64,000 nt of DNA from Lingula anatina (Eukaryota; Brachiopoda; Lingulata; Lingulida; Lingulidae), in assembly GCF_001039355.2 (NCBI RefSeq), contig NW_019774692.1, forward strand, positions 342,987 through 406,986, read 5' to 3'. The notes beneath the pieces are model-generated. The model was not told the origin of the DNA. It searched no databases and was given only the letters and a program-made list of their open reading frames with translations. Position 1 is the first letter of the stretch. Each line of letters opens with the position of its first letter. This document shows positions 10,645 to 22,118 of the stretch, piece after piece. The translations under genes and the position numbers were made by a program.

Positions 10645-11692
10645 TGAAATTTTACATATAAAAAAAAACTTAGATATTAAATTTAAAGAAGCTAAAAATT
10701 ACCATGAATTATTAGTAATTAAAAATTCTTTAATTGGTAAAAAATCAAATTTAAATAAAATTTTTTCTAATTTAAGTTCAAATGAAAAGAAAGAATATGG
10801 ATCAAAACTTAAAGAGATAAAAGAATTAATTCAAATTAAATTTGACGAATTTGCTAAAAAATTAAATTTTTCAGAGAATTTAGATGTTAAAGAAATTAAA
10901 CTTTTTGAAAAATTTAAAAAAATAAATGGATTATTATGTACACGTGTTTTAGATGAAAAACCAATAATTAATAATAATTTAGGAATAGCACATCCATTAA
11001 ATTTAATTATTAATAAAATACATATATTTTTTGATAAATTTAATTCAATTTTTATTGAAAGTAATGATATTGAAGAAGTTAAGTATAATTTTGATTTTTT
11101 AAATATTAAAAAAGACCACCCATCAAGAGCTAAAAGTGATACATTTTATTTAAATAAAAATTTACTTTTACGTACTCACTGTACAAACTTTACAGCTAGA
11201 ACATTAATGAATTTTGATGAAAGTATAAATAAAACATCTTTTTTTTATACTATTGGAAATGTATATAGAAATGATGAAGATGATCAAACACATACACATC
11301 AATTTTTACAATTAGATGTTTGTTTTATAAGTAAAGAAGCATCAATTGCAACTTTAAAATGAATTTTAAAAAAGTTTACAGAATTTTTATTTGGTAAAGA
11401 TAAAGAAATTAGATTTAGAACAAATGCATTTCCATTTACTGTTCCATCATTAGAATTAGATGTTGAATGTTGATTTTGTAAAAACACAAATGAATGTTCA
11501 ATTTGTAAAAATACAGGATGAATTGAAATATTAGGTGGCGGAATAATTGCACCTGAAGTTTTAAAAAATTGTAATAAAAGTAAAAACTTAAAAGTTATTG
11601 CTTTTGGTGTTGGTATAGAAAGAATTACAATGTTAAAATATGGAATTTCAGATATTAGAGATTTTTATAAAAACAAACTAGAAAGAAAATAA
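10631..11692 (+). CDS. pheS: Phenylalanyl-tRNA synthetase alpha subunit
   Basis: A 353-residue class II subunit with the catalytic core. Motif 2 is visible around [17 protein letters not shown] and motif 3 in [11 protein letters not shown]. The N-terminal coiled-coil arm that binds tRNA covers the first 90 or so residues. The CxxC pair near [12 protein letters not shown] is unusual and may bind a metal; some bacterial PheS proteins carry such an insertion. pheT begins 4 bases after the stop, so the two subunits of the tetramer are made from one transcript. Confidence 0.94.
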
Positions 11693-11696
11693 AAAA

Positions 11697-13913
11697 ATGA
11701 TTTTTAATAAAAAAACTATAGAAAAATTTATAGATATAAAAGATATTAAATTAGAACAAATAATTGAAACTTTAACAAGTTTTGGTTTTTCTACTGAAAT
11801 TTTAAAAGATTATAGAAATTTAAACAAAGGTATAGTTGTAGCAAAAGTTTTATCTAAAGTAAAAGATTTAAATTATGAAAATATTAATGTTTGTAAAGTA
11901 ACAGATGGAACAAAAGAATATACAATTATTTGTGGTGCAAAAAATTTTAATGTAAATGATTTAGTTGTTCTTTCAAAAGTTGGTGCAATTTTAAATAATG
12001 ATTTTAAAATTGGTAAAAGAAAATTTGGAAATTATATTTCTGAAGGGATGTTATGTTCATATAAAGAGTTAGGAATACCATTAAAAGATGATGAAGATGG
12101 AATTGTTATTTTAAATAAAAATGCTAAACTAGGTGATTTAAATCCAGTAAAATATTTTGAATTTGATGATGTTTTATTAGAAACAGAACCATTACCATCA
12201 TATCCAATTAGTAAAACAATTTTTGGTTTAATTAAGTTTTTAAGTGGAAAATTTAATTTAAATATTAAAAACACAAATGAAAATAATTATATAAAAGCAA
12301 ATTTTATTATTGATTTTATAAATAAAGAAAATACAGCAATTCAAGCTTTTTATTTTAAAAACAATTTTAAAAATAAAAAAATAAACTGATTAGATAATTT
12401 TTCACAAATTATTGGTTTTCAAAATGAAAATATTATAGATAAAATGATAAATTTTATAAATATTTTTTATGATGTTAATTTAAAAAAAATATATTTAAAA
12501 AATAAACCTGAAAAAATTAGTTTAAATGATATTAAAAATTTGAAAAAAGATGAAAAATTATTAGAAAAAGATAAAAAATTTATTTTAATAGTTTTAGAAA
12601 ATGTTTTTAATAAAAATAATTATCCAACTTCAAACATTTTAAATATTGCAATTAAACATTTAATAAATATTATTTCAAATGAATATAAAGAATTAAAAAT
12701 TTTTGCTGATTTAGAAAAAATTAATTTTAAAAAACCAGAAGTTTTTGAAATTAAAATATCAGAAATTGAATCATTAATAGGTAAAAATTTTAAAATAAGT
12801 GAAATAAAAACAATATTAACTCCATTTGAATTTATTGTTGAAAAAATAAACAAAGAAACTGTAAAAATTACTTGTCCTACTTGAAATGAATATAAAAATA
12901 AAGCATATGTTATTGAAGAAATATTTCGTTTTTATGAATGCAAAAATGTAGAAATTAAAAAAATTAATTTAATTCCTGAATTAAATTTTAAAAATAAAAT
13001 TTTTAAATATAAAAATAAAATAGAAAACTATTTATTAAACATAGGTATTAATCAAGTAAAAACATTTTCTTTAGTTGAAAAAGATGATTTTATTTTATCT
13101 TTACCATTAATTTTAGAAGAAGATAGAAAAACAAAATTATTAAGAACAAATTTAATATCAAGTCTTATTAAATTAGATTTAAATAAAAATATTTTTACAA
13201 TTGATAAAGTATTTTTAAAAGAAAATAATGAAATAAAAGAAAAAATTAAAATAGCAATTTTATTAAATAAAGATTTATATTTTGATGTTATTTCAAAAAG
13301 CCAAGTTAAAAATAATAAATTTTATTTAATACAAATATTAAAAAATATTTTTGATTTATTAAATATTTCAAAATCTAATTTATGAAAAGATTATTCAAAA
13401 GATAAAAAATTATTTTTAGATAAAAAAGTTGAAAATACAACTTTTTCTAAAAAAGGTTATGAAAAAATTTATTGAGGTAATCAATTTTTAGGTATTATTG
13501 GTGAAACAAATATTAAAAAAGGATCATTTTTTAATCATTTATTTTATTTAGAAATAGATTTTGATTTATTAATAGAATTTATTAATAAATCAAAAGAAAT
13601 TAAATTTATTAATAAAATAGATGAAAAATTAATTTATAGAGATTATTCAATTTTATTTGAAGAAAAATTTGAATCTAAAATTTCAGTAAAATTAAAAACT
13701 GATGAAATTATAGAAATTAATCATTATAATCATTGAATGAATTTAATAAAAAGTTTAGATTCAAGAATTAAAAATGTAGATTTAATTGATATTTATAAAA
13801 ATAAAACACTTACTTTTAGAATTTGAATAAAAAATGAATCTATTAAAGATGAAATTTTTGAAAATATAAATAATAAAATAAATTCTTTTAAAAATATAAA
13901 AATTAAAAAATAA
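11697..13913 (+). CDS. pheT: Phenylalanyl-tRNA synthetase beta subunit
   Basis: A 738-residue subunit, somewhat shorter than the usual 790-800. The N-terminal EMAP/YtpR tRNA-binding domain is recognisable (VVAKVLSKVKD, YTIICGAKNFNVNDLVVL). The B3/B4 editing region, the B5 domain and a C-terminal FDX-ACB-like domain follow, each rather diverged. The gene ends the long plus-strand operon and is followed by an AT-rich hairpin and T-rich stretch. No frameshift is evident across 2.2 kb. Confidence 0.92.
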
Positions 13914-13960
13914 TTAAAATCATTTTATTTTTTAATTGTTATTAAAATATAATTAAAAAG

Positions 13961-13990
13961 AATATATTTTAAAAATATATTTTTTTATTT
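13961..13990 (+). terminator. Likely transcription terminator after pheT
   Basis: A near-perfect AT-only inverted repeat (10 bp arms at 13961-13970 and 13972-13981) is followed directly by a T-rich run. The stem has no G or C, so its strength is uncertain. Its position at the end of the operon is the main support. Confidence 0.4.
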
Positions 13991-14030
13991 TATTTTTAAA
14001 TATATTTTTTTTATAATTTTTTAAAATATT

Positions 14031-14648
14031 ATGAAATATTTTTTTAATTTTTTTAAAAAAATTAATAAATTTTTTTTAAATCATTGATTTTTAATAATTA
14101 TTATTTGTATATTAATTGTAACTAGTTCATTTTTTATTAAACTTTTAATTGATATTTCAAAATCACATCATAAAAAATTAAAAAATAAAGATGAAAAAAA
14201 TGTAGATCAAAATAAAATTGAAATAGATAAAGAATTAGAAAAAATACAAGCAAAAACTAAACAGGATACATATAAACTTAAATTAAAAAATAATTTTAAT
14301 TCTTTTTTAACACAAGAAAATATTCCAAATATTTTTACTTCTGAAAATTTAGAAATTTTTAAAGAATATAAGTTGGATTATAATTTTATTTTTAAAACAG
14401 AAGATATAAATAAAAAAATATATAAAAATAAATTTATTGATTGAAAAAACAAATATAAAAATAAGATACAAGAATTTACAGAAATATATAAAAACTTTGA
14501 TATTAATTTATTTAGAAATAATTTTAAAAAAGATTATAAATTAACAAATAATTTAGAAATAGATGTTTCAAATATGTCATTAGAAATAATTTTATCTGCA
14601 ACGATTTTTGCTTTTTTATATGGAATACCAATTCCTATGTTTTTATAA
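14031..14648 (+). CDS. Hypothetical membrane-anchored protein
   Basis: A 205-residue protein I do not recognise. It has an N-terminal transmembrane helix (about residues 18-38), a long Lys/Glu-rich helical middle part, and a second hydrophobic segment at the very end (SLEIILSATIFAFLYGIPIP). The two ends could anchor an extracellular or cytoplasmic loop. It is the first gene of the accessory island and stands alone between the pheT terminator and the promoter of the first coiled-coil gene. Three UGA codons read as Trp. Confidence 0.65.
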
Positions 14649-14672
14649 GATTTTAGTTATATAATTTTTATT
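14645..14672 (+). promoter_or_regulatory. Promoter of coiled-coil protein gene A (shared with copy C)
   Basis: A stretch of about 27 bases ending in TATAAT (14660-14665) is repeated almost exactly upstream of copy C (TATAAT at 22331-22336). Conservation between the two upstream regions, in otherwise drifting AT-rich DNA, marks it as the promoter. A clear -35 box is not visible. The ATG at 14713 lies about 47 bases downstream in copy A and 48 in copy C. Confidence 0.55.
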
Positions 14673-14712
14673 GATGGTATATTTAGTTTCAAAAAATAAA
14701 AAAATAAATTTA

Positions 14713-16383
14713 ATGAAAAAGTTAAAAATCATAACTCTTTTTGTATTTTTTTCATTATCTATATTTGCAAATACTAAAATATTAAAAGAAATATATTTAT
14801 TAAATAATAAAAATAAAGACAAAGCAAATTCAGTTTTTTCTAATTTTGATGCTTTAAATAATAAAGGGTTTGAAAGTATTAAAAAAGTTGTTTATAGTAG
14901 AGTTTTATCTGAATCTGAACAAAAACAACAAATTAATAATATTTTATTAAATTTAGAAAAAGAAATTTGTAAAAAATGAAATAAAAAAAATAATGAATTA
15001 AAAATAAAACATCAAAAAGAATTAGATTTATATAAAGAAAAATTATTAATAATAGAAAAAAAATGAAATAAAAAAGAAAAAGAATTAAAGGATAAAACAG
15101 AAAATTTAGATATTTTTAAAAATCAAAAAGAATTTGAATTTTCTTTTTTTGAAATTGAAAAAAATTTTAATTTATGAAAAAAATCAAAAAAAAATTTACA
15201 AATAATATTAAATAATAATGCTGAAATTTTAAAGTTAAAATCCGAACTTGAAACAACTCCATCATGAACAAAACTTAAAGATGATTTAAAGAACAAAATT
15301 TTTAAAACATTAAGTATGTCTGTAGATCTAAATACTGATTATGCCATTGATATAACTTTAAATATTGCATCTTTAATTCCAGGTGTTAATGTTGCAGCCG
15401 GAATATCACAAATGACTATTTCATTTTATAAAGTGGGTAAACATAATCAAGAAGATGTTCCAGCAATACAAAAATTAATTTCTAATTTTGTAGATGATTT
15501 AAAAAAAATTTGAGAAAAACATCAAAAAGAAGAATTAATAAAAAAATTAGAAGAAGAAAATAAAAAACTTAAAACAGATACCAAACATTTTAAACAAAAT
15601 ATTTTAAAAGAATTATATAAAATTTCTCAAAACATTATTTTTTTAAATAATAAAAAAATAAAAAAAAGAGTAATAAATCTAAAATTAAAAAATATGTTTT
15701 TTAATAATTCAATTATCAAAATTAAAAAAATTATAAAATTTTTAAATTTAACAAAAGATGAAATCTTTAAATTTAACAAAATATTTTTATTAACAAAAAC
15801 AGTTAAATATTCTGATATTTTAGAATTTACAAAAATATTTTTAAAAGATCATAAATTAAATGTAGTAAATTATTTATTTTTAACATCAACAAATTCAAAT
15901 ATTGATATTGATGAAAAAGTAAAAATTTGTAATAAAGCAATTGAATTTTTAACAAAACAACTAAAATATGAAAATAATATTAGAAAAGCAGAAATTGAAA
16001 AAGAAATAAATGCTTTTAAATTAACAAAACAAATTTTAAGATTATTAAAACAGGAAATAGAGTTAAATAAGAAATTAGAAGATTATAAAAAAGAAAAACA
16101 AAAAAAAGAGTTAGAGTTAAAAATATTAAATGAAGAAATAAATAAAAAAACAAAAGTAAAAGAAATACTTGAAAAACAAATTGATGATTTAACAAAAGAA
16201 ATTGAAAAATTAAATTTAGAAAAACAAGAATTAGAAAATTCTATTCAAGAATTAAAAGATGAATTAAAAAAAGAAAAAGAAAATCTTAAAATTTTAAATG
16301 ATGAATTTGATACTTTAACAGAACAAAAAGATAATTTAGATGAAGAAATTAATGAAAAAAAATTGAAAAAGAAGATTTATTAA
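14713..16383 (+). CDS. Giant secreted coiled-coil protein, copy A, 5' part (ends by frameshift)
   Basis: The start at 14713 gives an N-terminal signal-peptide-like segment (MKKLKIITLFVFFSLSIFAN) and aligns with the start of copy C. Next come a helical region of about 180 residues, a hydrophobic stretch with a Pro-Gly turn (LNIASLIPGVNVAAGI), then a second helical region and the beginning of a long coiled coil. The frame closes at 16383, just after a run of eight A at 16355-16362. The downstream frame continues the same protein, and the equivalent codons are in frame in an internal repeat at 16876 and in copy C. One extra A, or a -1 slip on the run, would join them. Function is unknown; export and a filament-like shape are inferred. 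Confidence 0.75.
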
Positions 16384-19300
16384 ATGAAATCTCTCAAAAA
16401 CAAACTCTTGATGGTGTTTTAGCAAGAAATATAATTTCTCAACAAGATCACATTAAAGAAAATGAAAATATTATTAAAGAAAAACAAACAGAAATTTCTT
16501 GTTTAAATAACCAAAAAGAACAAACAGAATCTGAAATTTCAAATTTAGAAACACAAAAACAAGAATTAATTACACAAAAACAAAAATTACAAACAGAAAT
16601 TAACACAAAAAACACTCAAATCTCTCAAAAACAAACAGAAATTTATACATTAAACAATCAAATTTCAGATTTAAACACTCAAATCTCATATTTAAATGTA
16701 AGAAAACAACAATTAGAAACTCAAATTACAAATTTAGAATCTCAAATTTTAGAATTAGAATCAGAAATTAATTATTTAAAATCTCAAATTCAATTAGAAG
16801 AACAAAACCTTAAAATTGTAAATGATGAATTTAATGATTTAGTAGAACAAAAATATAATTTAGATGAAGAAATTATTGAAAAAAAACTTGAAAAAGAAAC
16901 TTTATTAAATGAAATTTCACAAAAACAAACTCTTGATGGTGAATTAGCAAGAAATATAATTTTTCAAAATAATGAAATTAAAGAAAATGAAAATGTTATT
17001 AAAGAAAAGGAATTAGAAATTTCTAATTTAAATAATCAAAAAAAACAAAAAGAATCTGAAATTTCAAATTTAGAAACACAAAAACAAGAATTAATTTCAC
17101 AAAAACAAACATTACAAAATGAAATTAACACAAAAAATACATTAATATCTCAAAAAGAATCTGAAATTAATACATTAAACACTCAAATTTTAAATCTAAA
17201 CTCTCAAATTACAGATTTAGACAATCAAAAAAAACAAAAAGAATTAGAACTTTTAAATCTAAACTCTCAAATTACAGATTTAAACTCTGAACTTTCAGAC
17301 TTAAATACTCAAAAAACTAATTTAAACTCTGAACTTTCAGACTTAAATACTCAAAAAACTAATTTAAACTCTGAACTTTCAGACTTAAACACTCAAAAGA
17401 ATAATTTAAATTTTCAAATTTCAAGTTTACAAAAACTAAAAACAGATTTAAATACTTTAAAAACAAACTTTTTAAATTCATTAAATGAATTTAAAGAAGA
17501 ATTAAATTCTGATTTAACAACACAAGAAAACTTAGAATCTCAAATTTTAGAATTAGAACAAAAACAAACAAAATCTAATAATGATCTTTCTTTGTTAGAA
17601 ACACAAAGACAAAATTTAGAGAACTTAAAATCTCAAATTAATTTAGATGAAGTAAATATTAGAAATAAAGAAAATGAAATAAGAGATGTTGAAATTGAAA
17701 TTGAAAAGATTGATTTACAAATTGAGTTAAAAACAGCAGAATTAAATAGAATTAATAATTTAATTGTAGAAAAAACAACTTTATTAAATGACTTAAACAC
17801 TCAAATCTCTCAAAAAGAAACTGAAATTACAAACTTAGAAAATGAAATTAACACAAAAAACACTCAAATCTCTCAAAAAGAAACAGAAATTAATACATTA
17901 AACACTCAAATCTCAGATTTAAATACTGAAATTAACTTAAAAACTGAAACTATTAATAATAAAGAAAAATTAATTACACAAAAAGAATCTGAAATTTCAA
18001 ACTTACAAACAGAAATTAACACAAAAAACACATTAATCTTACAAAAAGAAACTATAATTCAAAGATTAAACTCTGAAATCAATTCAAAAATTGAAACAAT
18101 TAAACAAATTTCAGATAACATTAAAGAAATAGTAGAACAAAATACAAAAAAACAAACACAAATTTTAAATTTAAATAATAATATTAAAGATTTAGAACAA
18201 TCTTTATCTCAAAAAAACATAGATTTTAACAATATAAAACAAGAATTAGATCAAATGAAAGTTCAAAAACAAGAATTGTCAGTTCAATTAGAACAAAAAC
18301 AAACAGAAATTAACACAAAAGAAGCATTAATTTCTGATTTAAGAACTCAAATACAAGAAAAAGAAAACAGATTAAATGAAGTTAATGGTTTATTACAAAC
18401 TAAAAATGAAGAGTTACAAACTTTAAATACACAAAAACAAACATTACAAACAAAAATTAACACAAAAAACACATTAATCTCTCAAAAAGAAACTGAAATT
18501 TCAAACTTACAAACAAAAATTAACACAAAAAACACATTAATATCTCAAAAAGAAACTGAAATTACAAATCTAAATTCTGATATTAACTCAAAAATTGAAA
18601 CAATTAAACAAATTTCAGATGATATTAAAGAATTAGAAACACAAAATACAATAAAACAAACTGAAATTTCAAGTTTAAATGATAATATTGAAGATTTAGA
18701 ACAATCTTTATCTCAAAAAAACACAGATTTTAATAATATAAAAGAAGAATTAGATGAAATGAAAGTTCAAAAACAAGAATTATCAGTTCAATTAGAACAA
18801 AAACAACAAGAAATTAATTTAAAAGAAATAGTTATTTCTTATTTAATAAATCAAATAAGACAAAAAACAATTAGATTAAATGAAGTTAATAAAGAATTAA
18901 GAGAAAAAAATATAATGTTACGTTATTTAATTGTTTTAAAAAACAACAAAATAAAAGAAATTTCAAACTTAAACACATTAATCTCTCAAAAAGAAACTGA
19001 AATTTCAGACCTAAATACTCAAATTTCACAAAAACAATCAGAAATTGATAGATTAAACAATAAAACAAGAAAATTACAAGATGAATTTCAAAAAGTAGAA
19101 GAATTAAATGTAATATTAAAAAGATACAAAGATGCAGTTATTGCGTCTTGAAACACACCAACACAAGAATTTTGAAAAAAAATTCCAAATTCAGGGAGTT
19201 TTAATATTCGAACTTGTGTTGTTGATGAATATGGAAATTTTTATAGTTCTAAACCAAATGGAAAAAATGAATCAGACGTTGGTGGATGACGTTATGAAAA

Positions 19301-19601
19301 ATATCAATCATTTTCACGTTTTTTGTTTAAGTTTGTTTTAGAAACTGATTCTTCTTTTTATAAAGAAAGATATTCAATTGACAACAATGATAATTTTTTC
19401 TCATTAAGAAATCGAATACGTCATACTGTTTCAAATTATGAGTCTAAAATTGAAGATTTTGAAAATAATTTTTGAAATGCATCAAATTTTAAGAAAGTAA
19501 AAGAATTATTTTGAGAACTTTTTTCAAGTTATGGTGTAAGAGTTAAAATACATAAAAATTTAAATAATAATTCAATTCTTTTCAGATTTTATTACAGATA
19601 A
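16374..19601 (+). CDS. Giant secreted coiled-coil protein, copy A, 3' part
   Basis: Frame-continuation of the preceding segment, about 1,075 codons to the TAA at 19599-19601, with UGA Trp codons from 19149 on. Almost all of it is heptad-like coiled coil made of repeated Gln/Asn/Glu/Ile/Leu blocks such as LISQKETEISNLQ. The last 150 or so residues form a different, conserved C-terminal domain rich in aromatic residues (SWNTPTQEFW, DEYGNFYSS, VKELFWELFSSYGVRV) that recurs in copies B and C. No ATG, GTG or TTG occurs in this frame from the frameshift to 17592, so independent translation of the whole part is unlikely. The full joined product would be about 1,630 residues. It may be an adhesin or structural surface fibre; that is inference. 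Confidence 0.75.
17277..17402 (+). repeat. 42-bp tandem repeat, three units, in coiled-coil gene A
   Basis: Three successive 14-codon units (17277-17318, 17319-17360, 17361-17402) encode the block NLNSELSDLNTQKT with few differences. The unit is in frame, so gain or loss of units changes only coiled-coil length. Units 1 and 2 differ only at the first codon. Confidence 0.9.
18194..18806 (+). repeat. Duplicated 0.5-kb coiled-coil module within gene A
   Basis: A block beginning at 18194 (protein EQSLSQKN, then MKVQKQELSVQLEQKQ) recurs at 18698 and again in the remnant copy at 20540. The copies are near-identical over about 110 bases, with weaker similarity around them. The spacing of about 504 bases between the first two points to an in-frame segmental duplication of 168 codons. 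Confidence 0.8.
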
Positions 19602-19727
19602 TTTTAATTAAATTAATTGTTTGTCATTTTTATCAATCATTATTCTGTTGTTATATGTGATGTTGAAACTTTAAATATATATGAAAATTTTTTTTAAAAA
19701 ATAATGAAAAATATAAAATGGATTTAT

Positions 19728-20350
19728 ATGAAAATTTTTAATAAAATAAAAAACATAAATACAAACTTTTTATTTTAATTTCAACTTTAATAATTGGTTT
19801 TGGTATTTTTTTTACAATATATGAATTTCCAAAAGAATCAAAAACATCAAATCCAATAATAATTAAACCTAGAATTTTATCAACAGAAAAATATTTAACA
19901 AAAAAAGAAAAAGAATTTATTTTAAATGAATTTAAAAAAGTAGAACATAAAAAATATGAATATGATATGGTTTTTGTTGTTAACAAAGACTTTTCTTTAA
20001 AAAAAATATATGAAAAAACAGACAAACACCCAACACAAGTTTTATCTAATATTTATGAAAAAATAGAAAAACTTGAAAACGAAAACAGAGAAAAAGTTTT
20101 ATTAATTCATAATCATCCTCCTTCTAATTTTGATTTAGTTCCTAGCATTGCAGATATGAGAATTGCAGAAAAACATGAAAAAATATTACAAAAAAAATGA
20201 CCTGATATTAATGTTTTAAGTATTGTTGTTTGTGTTGAAGAAAAAAATGAAAAGAGAAATTTTAGAAGAGTATTGTATGATGAATTATGAGAAGAATGAG
20301 TAAAAAAATCTAGAATAAATCCAAAACATAATATTAAACAATGATTATAG
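19728..20350 (+). pseudogene. Membrane-anchored JAMM/RadC-like protein, copy 1 (frameshifted)
   Basis: The start at 19728 matches copy 2 at 21493. One A is missing in the run at 19748-19753 (six instead of seven), so the frame closes after 16 codons; the rest stays open in the next frame to TAG at 20348-20350. The encoded parts are an N-terminal transmembrane helix, a linker, then a domain with LLIHNHPPSNFDLVPSIADM. HNHP followed by PS-x-x-D is the zinc-binding JAMM (MPN+) signature as seen in RadC. An upstream Glu near EHKKYEYDMVF may be the catalytic acid. RadC proteins are normally cytoplasmic, so an anchored form is odd. The break could be decay, phase switching or slippage-rescued. Confidence 0.7.
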
Positions 20351-20380
20351 AAATTTATAATTTTTTAAATAAAAAAAATA

Positions 20381-21436
20381 TTAATTAAAAAAAGAAACTG
20401 AAATTATAAATCCAAATTCTGATATTAATTCTAAAACTGAAACAATTAAACAAATTTTAGATAATATTAAAGAATTAGAAACAGAAAATAAAGAAAAACA
20501 AGAACAAATTTTAAGTTTAAATAATAATATTGAAGAATTAGAACAATCTTTATCTCAAAAAACATAGATTTTAACAATATAAAACAAGAATTAGATCAAA
20601 TGAAAGTTCAAAAACAAGAATTGTCAGTTCAATTAGAACAAAAACAACAAGAAATTAATTTAAAAGAAATAGTTATTTCTTATTTAATAAATCAAATAAA
20701 GGAAAAAACAAATAGATTAAATGAAGTTAATACAGAATTGAGAGAAAAAAATATGATGTTAGCTTATTTAAATTATTTGTATAATAAAAAATTAAAAGAA
20801 ATTTCAGACTTAAACACTCAAATTTCTCAAAAACAAACAGAAATTGATACATTAAACACTTAAATCTCTCAAAAAGAAACTCAAATTTCAAACTTAAATT
20901 CTGAAATTGGAAAATTACAAGATGAATTTAAAAAAGTAGAAGAATTAAACGAAATATTATTAAGACACAAAAACGCAGTTATTAAATCTTGAAATATACC
21001 AACAAAAGAGTTTTGAAAAATAATAGATGGATATTCAGATTCAGAAAGTTTTAGATATTCAAATTTTTGAATATCTCGGAGTGGATTATTTTATAACTCT
21101 CATTCTTCTGCTTTTGAAGAATCTGAACCATTTGAAAACTTTTTATATGAATATATATTAGTTGATGAAGGAAATTGAAATAAATTTTTATCATTAAAAC
21201 AAGTATTAAAATATGTAAATTCAGATTATGAAATTAAAATAAATGAATTTATAAATGATTTTAGAAATGCATCAAATTTTAAAAAAGTAAAAGAATTATT
21301 TTGAAAACTTTTTGCTGGTTATGGTGTAAGAGTTAAAAACATTGCTTGAAAAGAAAAAGGTTATTTGTTTTATGGTTTAAGAAAAAATAGATGAGATAGA
21401 AATTATTGAGAACCTAATTGTTACAGAACTTGTTAA
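20381..21436 (+). pseudogene. Truncated remnant of the coiled-coil gene, copy B
   Basis: Similarity to copy A begins abruptly near 20381 and corresponds to copy A from about 18540 to its end, so the signal peptide and most of the coiled coil are absent. A run of A is one base short near 20561 (compare 18211), and an in-frame TAA replaces a CAA at 20861. The C-terminal domain is then open to TAA at 21434-21436 (VKELFWKLFAGYGVRVKN is conserved). No promoter like those of copies A and C precedes it. It may serve as a donor for recombination into the intact copies. Confidence 0.8.
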
Positions 21437-21492
21437 AATGTTAAATATATATGAAAATTTTTATAAAATAAAAAAATATAAAATGGATTTAT

Positions 21493-22118
21493 ATGAAAAT
21501 TTTTAATAAAATAAAAAAACATAAATACAAACTTTTTATTTTAATTTCAATTCTAATAATTGGTTTTGGTCTTTTTTTTCAATATATGAACCACCAAAAC
21601 CACCAAAACCACCAATTAAACCTAGAATTTTATCAACAGAAAAAATTTTAACACAAAAAGAAAAAGAATTTATATTAAATGAATTTAAAAAATTAGAACA
21701 TAAAAAATATGAATATTATATGGTTTTTGTTGTTAATAAAGATTTTTCTTTAAAAAAAATAATTTGTAGAACAGACAAACACCCAACACGAGTATATGCC
21801 TCTAATATTAATGAAATAATAGAAAAACTTGAAAATGAAAACAAAGAAAAAGTTTTATTAATTCACAACCACCTTGATGATGATTCTATTTTTGATTTAT
21901 TCCCAAGCGAAGCAGATTTAAGAATTTCAAAAAAATATGAAAAAATATTACAAAAAAAATGACCTGATATTAATGTTTTAAGTATTGTTGCTTGTGTTGA
22001 AGAAAAAAATGAAAAGAGAAATTTTAGAAGAGTGATTTACGATGAATTATATAAAGAATGATTTGCAAAAAATGGACATAAAGAAATTCCAAACAATTAT
22101 ATTAAAGAATGATTATAA
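21493..22118 (+). pseudogene. Membrane-anchored JAMM/RadC-like protein, copy 2 (frameshifted)
   Basis: The ATG at 21493 opens with the same helix as copy 1, here with the full run of seven A. The frame is lost by one missing base just after a run of eight T at 21572-21579, and the remaining codons are open to TAA at 22116-22118. The linker is a proline repeat (PPKPPKPP). The JAMM core reads LLIHNHLDDDSIFDLFPSEAD, so both His and the PS-x-x-D are kept, while the Pro after HNH is Leu. Both copies are thus broken at different sites but keep their metal-binding residues, which suggests recent or reversible inactivation. Confidence 0.7.

Larger units (their letters stand above)
18540..22118 (+). 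repeat. Tandem duplication of coiled-coil 3' end plus JAMM-like gene
   Basis: The unit 18540-20350 (3' part of copy A, spacer, JAMM-like copy 1) is repeated at 20381-22118 (copy B, spacer, JAMM-like copy 2). The spacers match too: both contain AAATATATATGAAAATTTT and a ATAAAATGGATTTATATGA block right before the JAMM-like start. Each unit is about 1.75-1.8 kb. Divergence between the units is moderate, higher in the C-terminal domain. Confidence 0.8.

Noticed and set aside
139-13913. Many core genes apparently split into several short frames
   Set aside because: Every split I checked is at TGA. Reading UGA as Trp restores full-length family members, so these are not pseudogenes.
16400-19100. 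Regularly spaced repeats resembling a CRISPR array
   Set aside because: The repeats are in-frame coiled-coil codons of varying length, without constant repeat length or unique spacers, and no cas gene is near.
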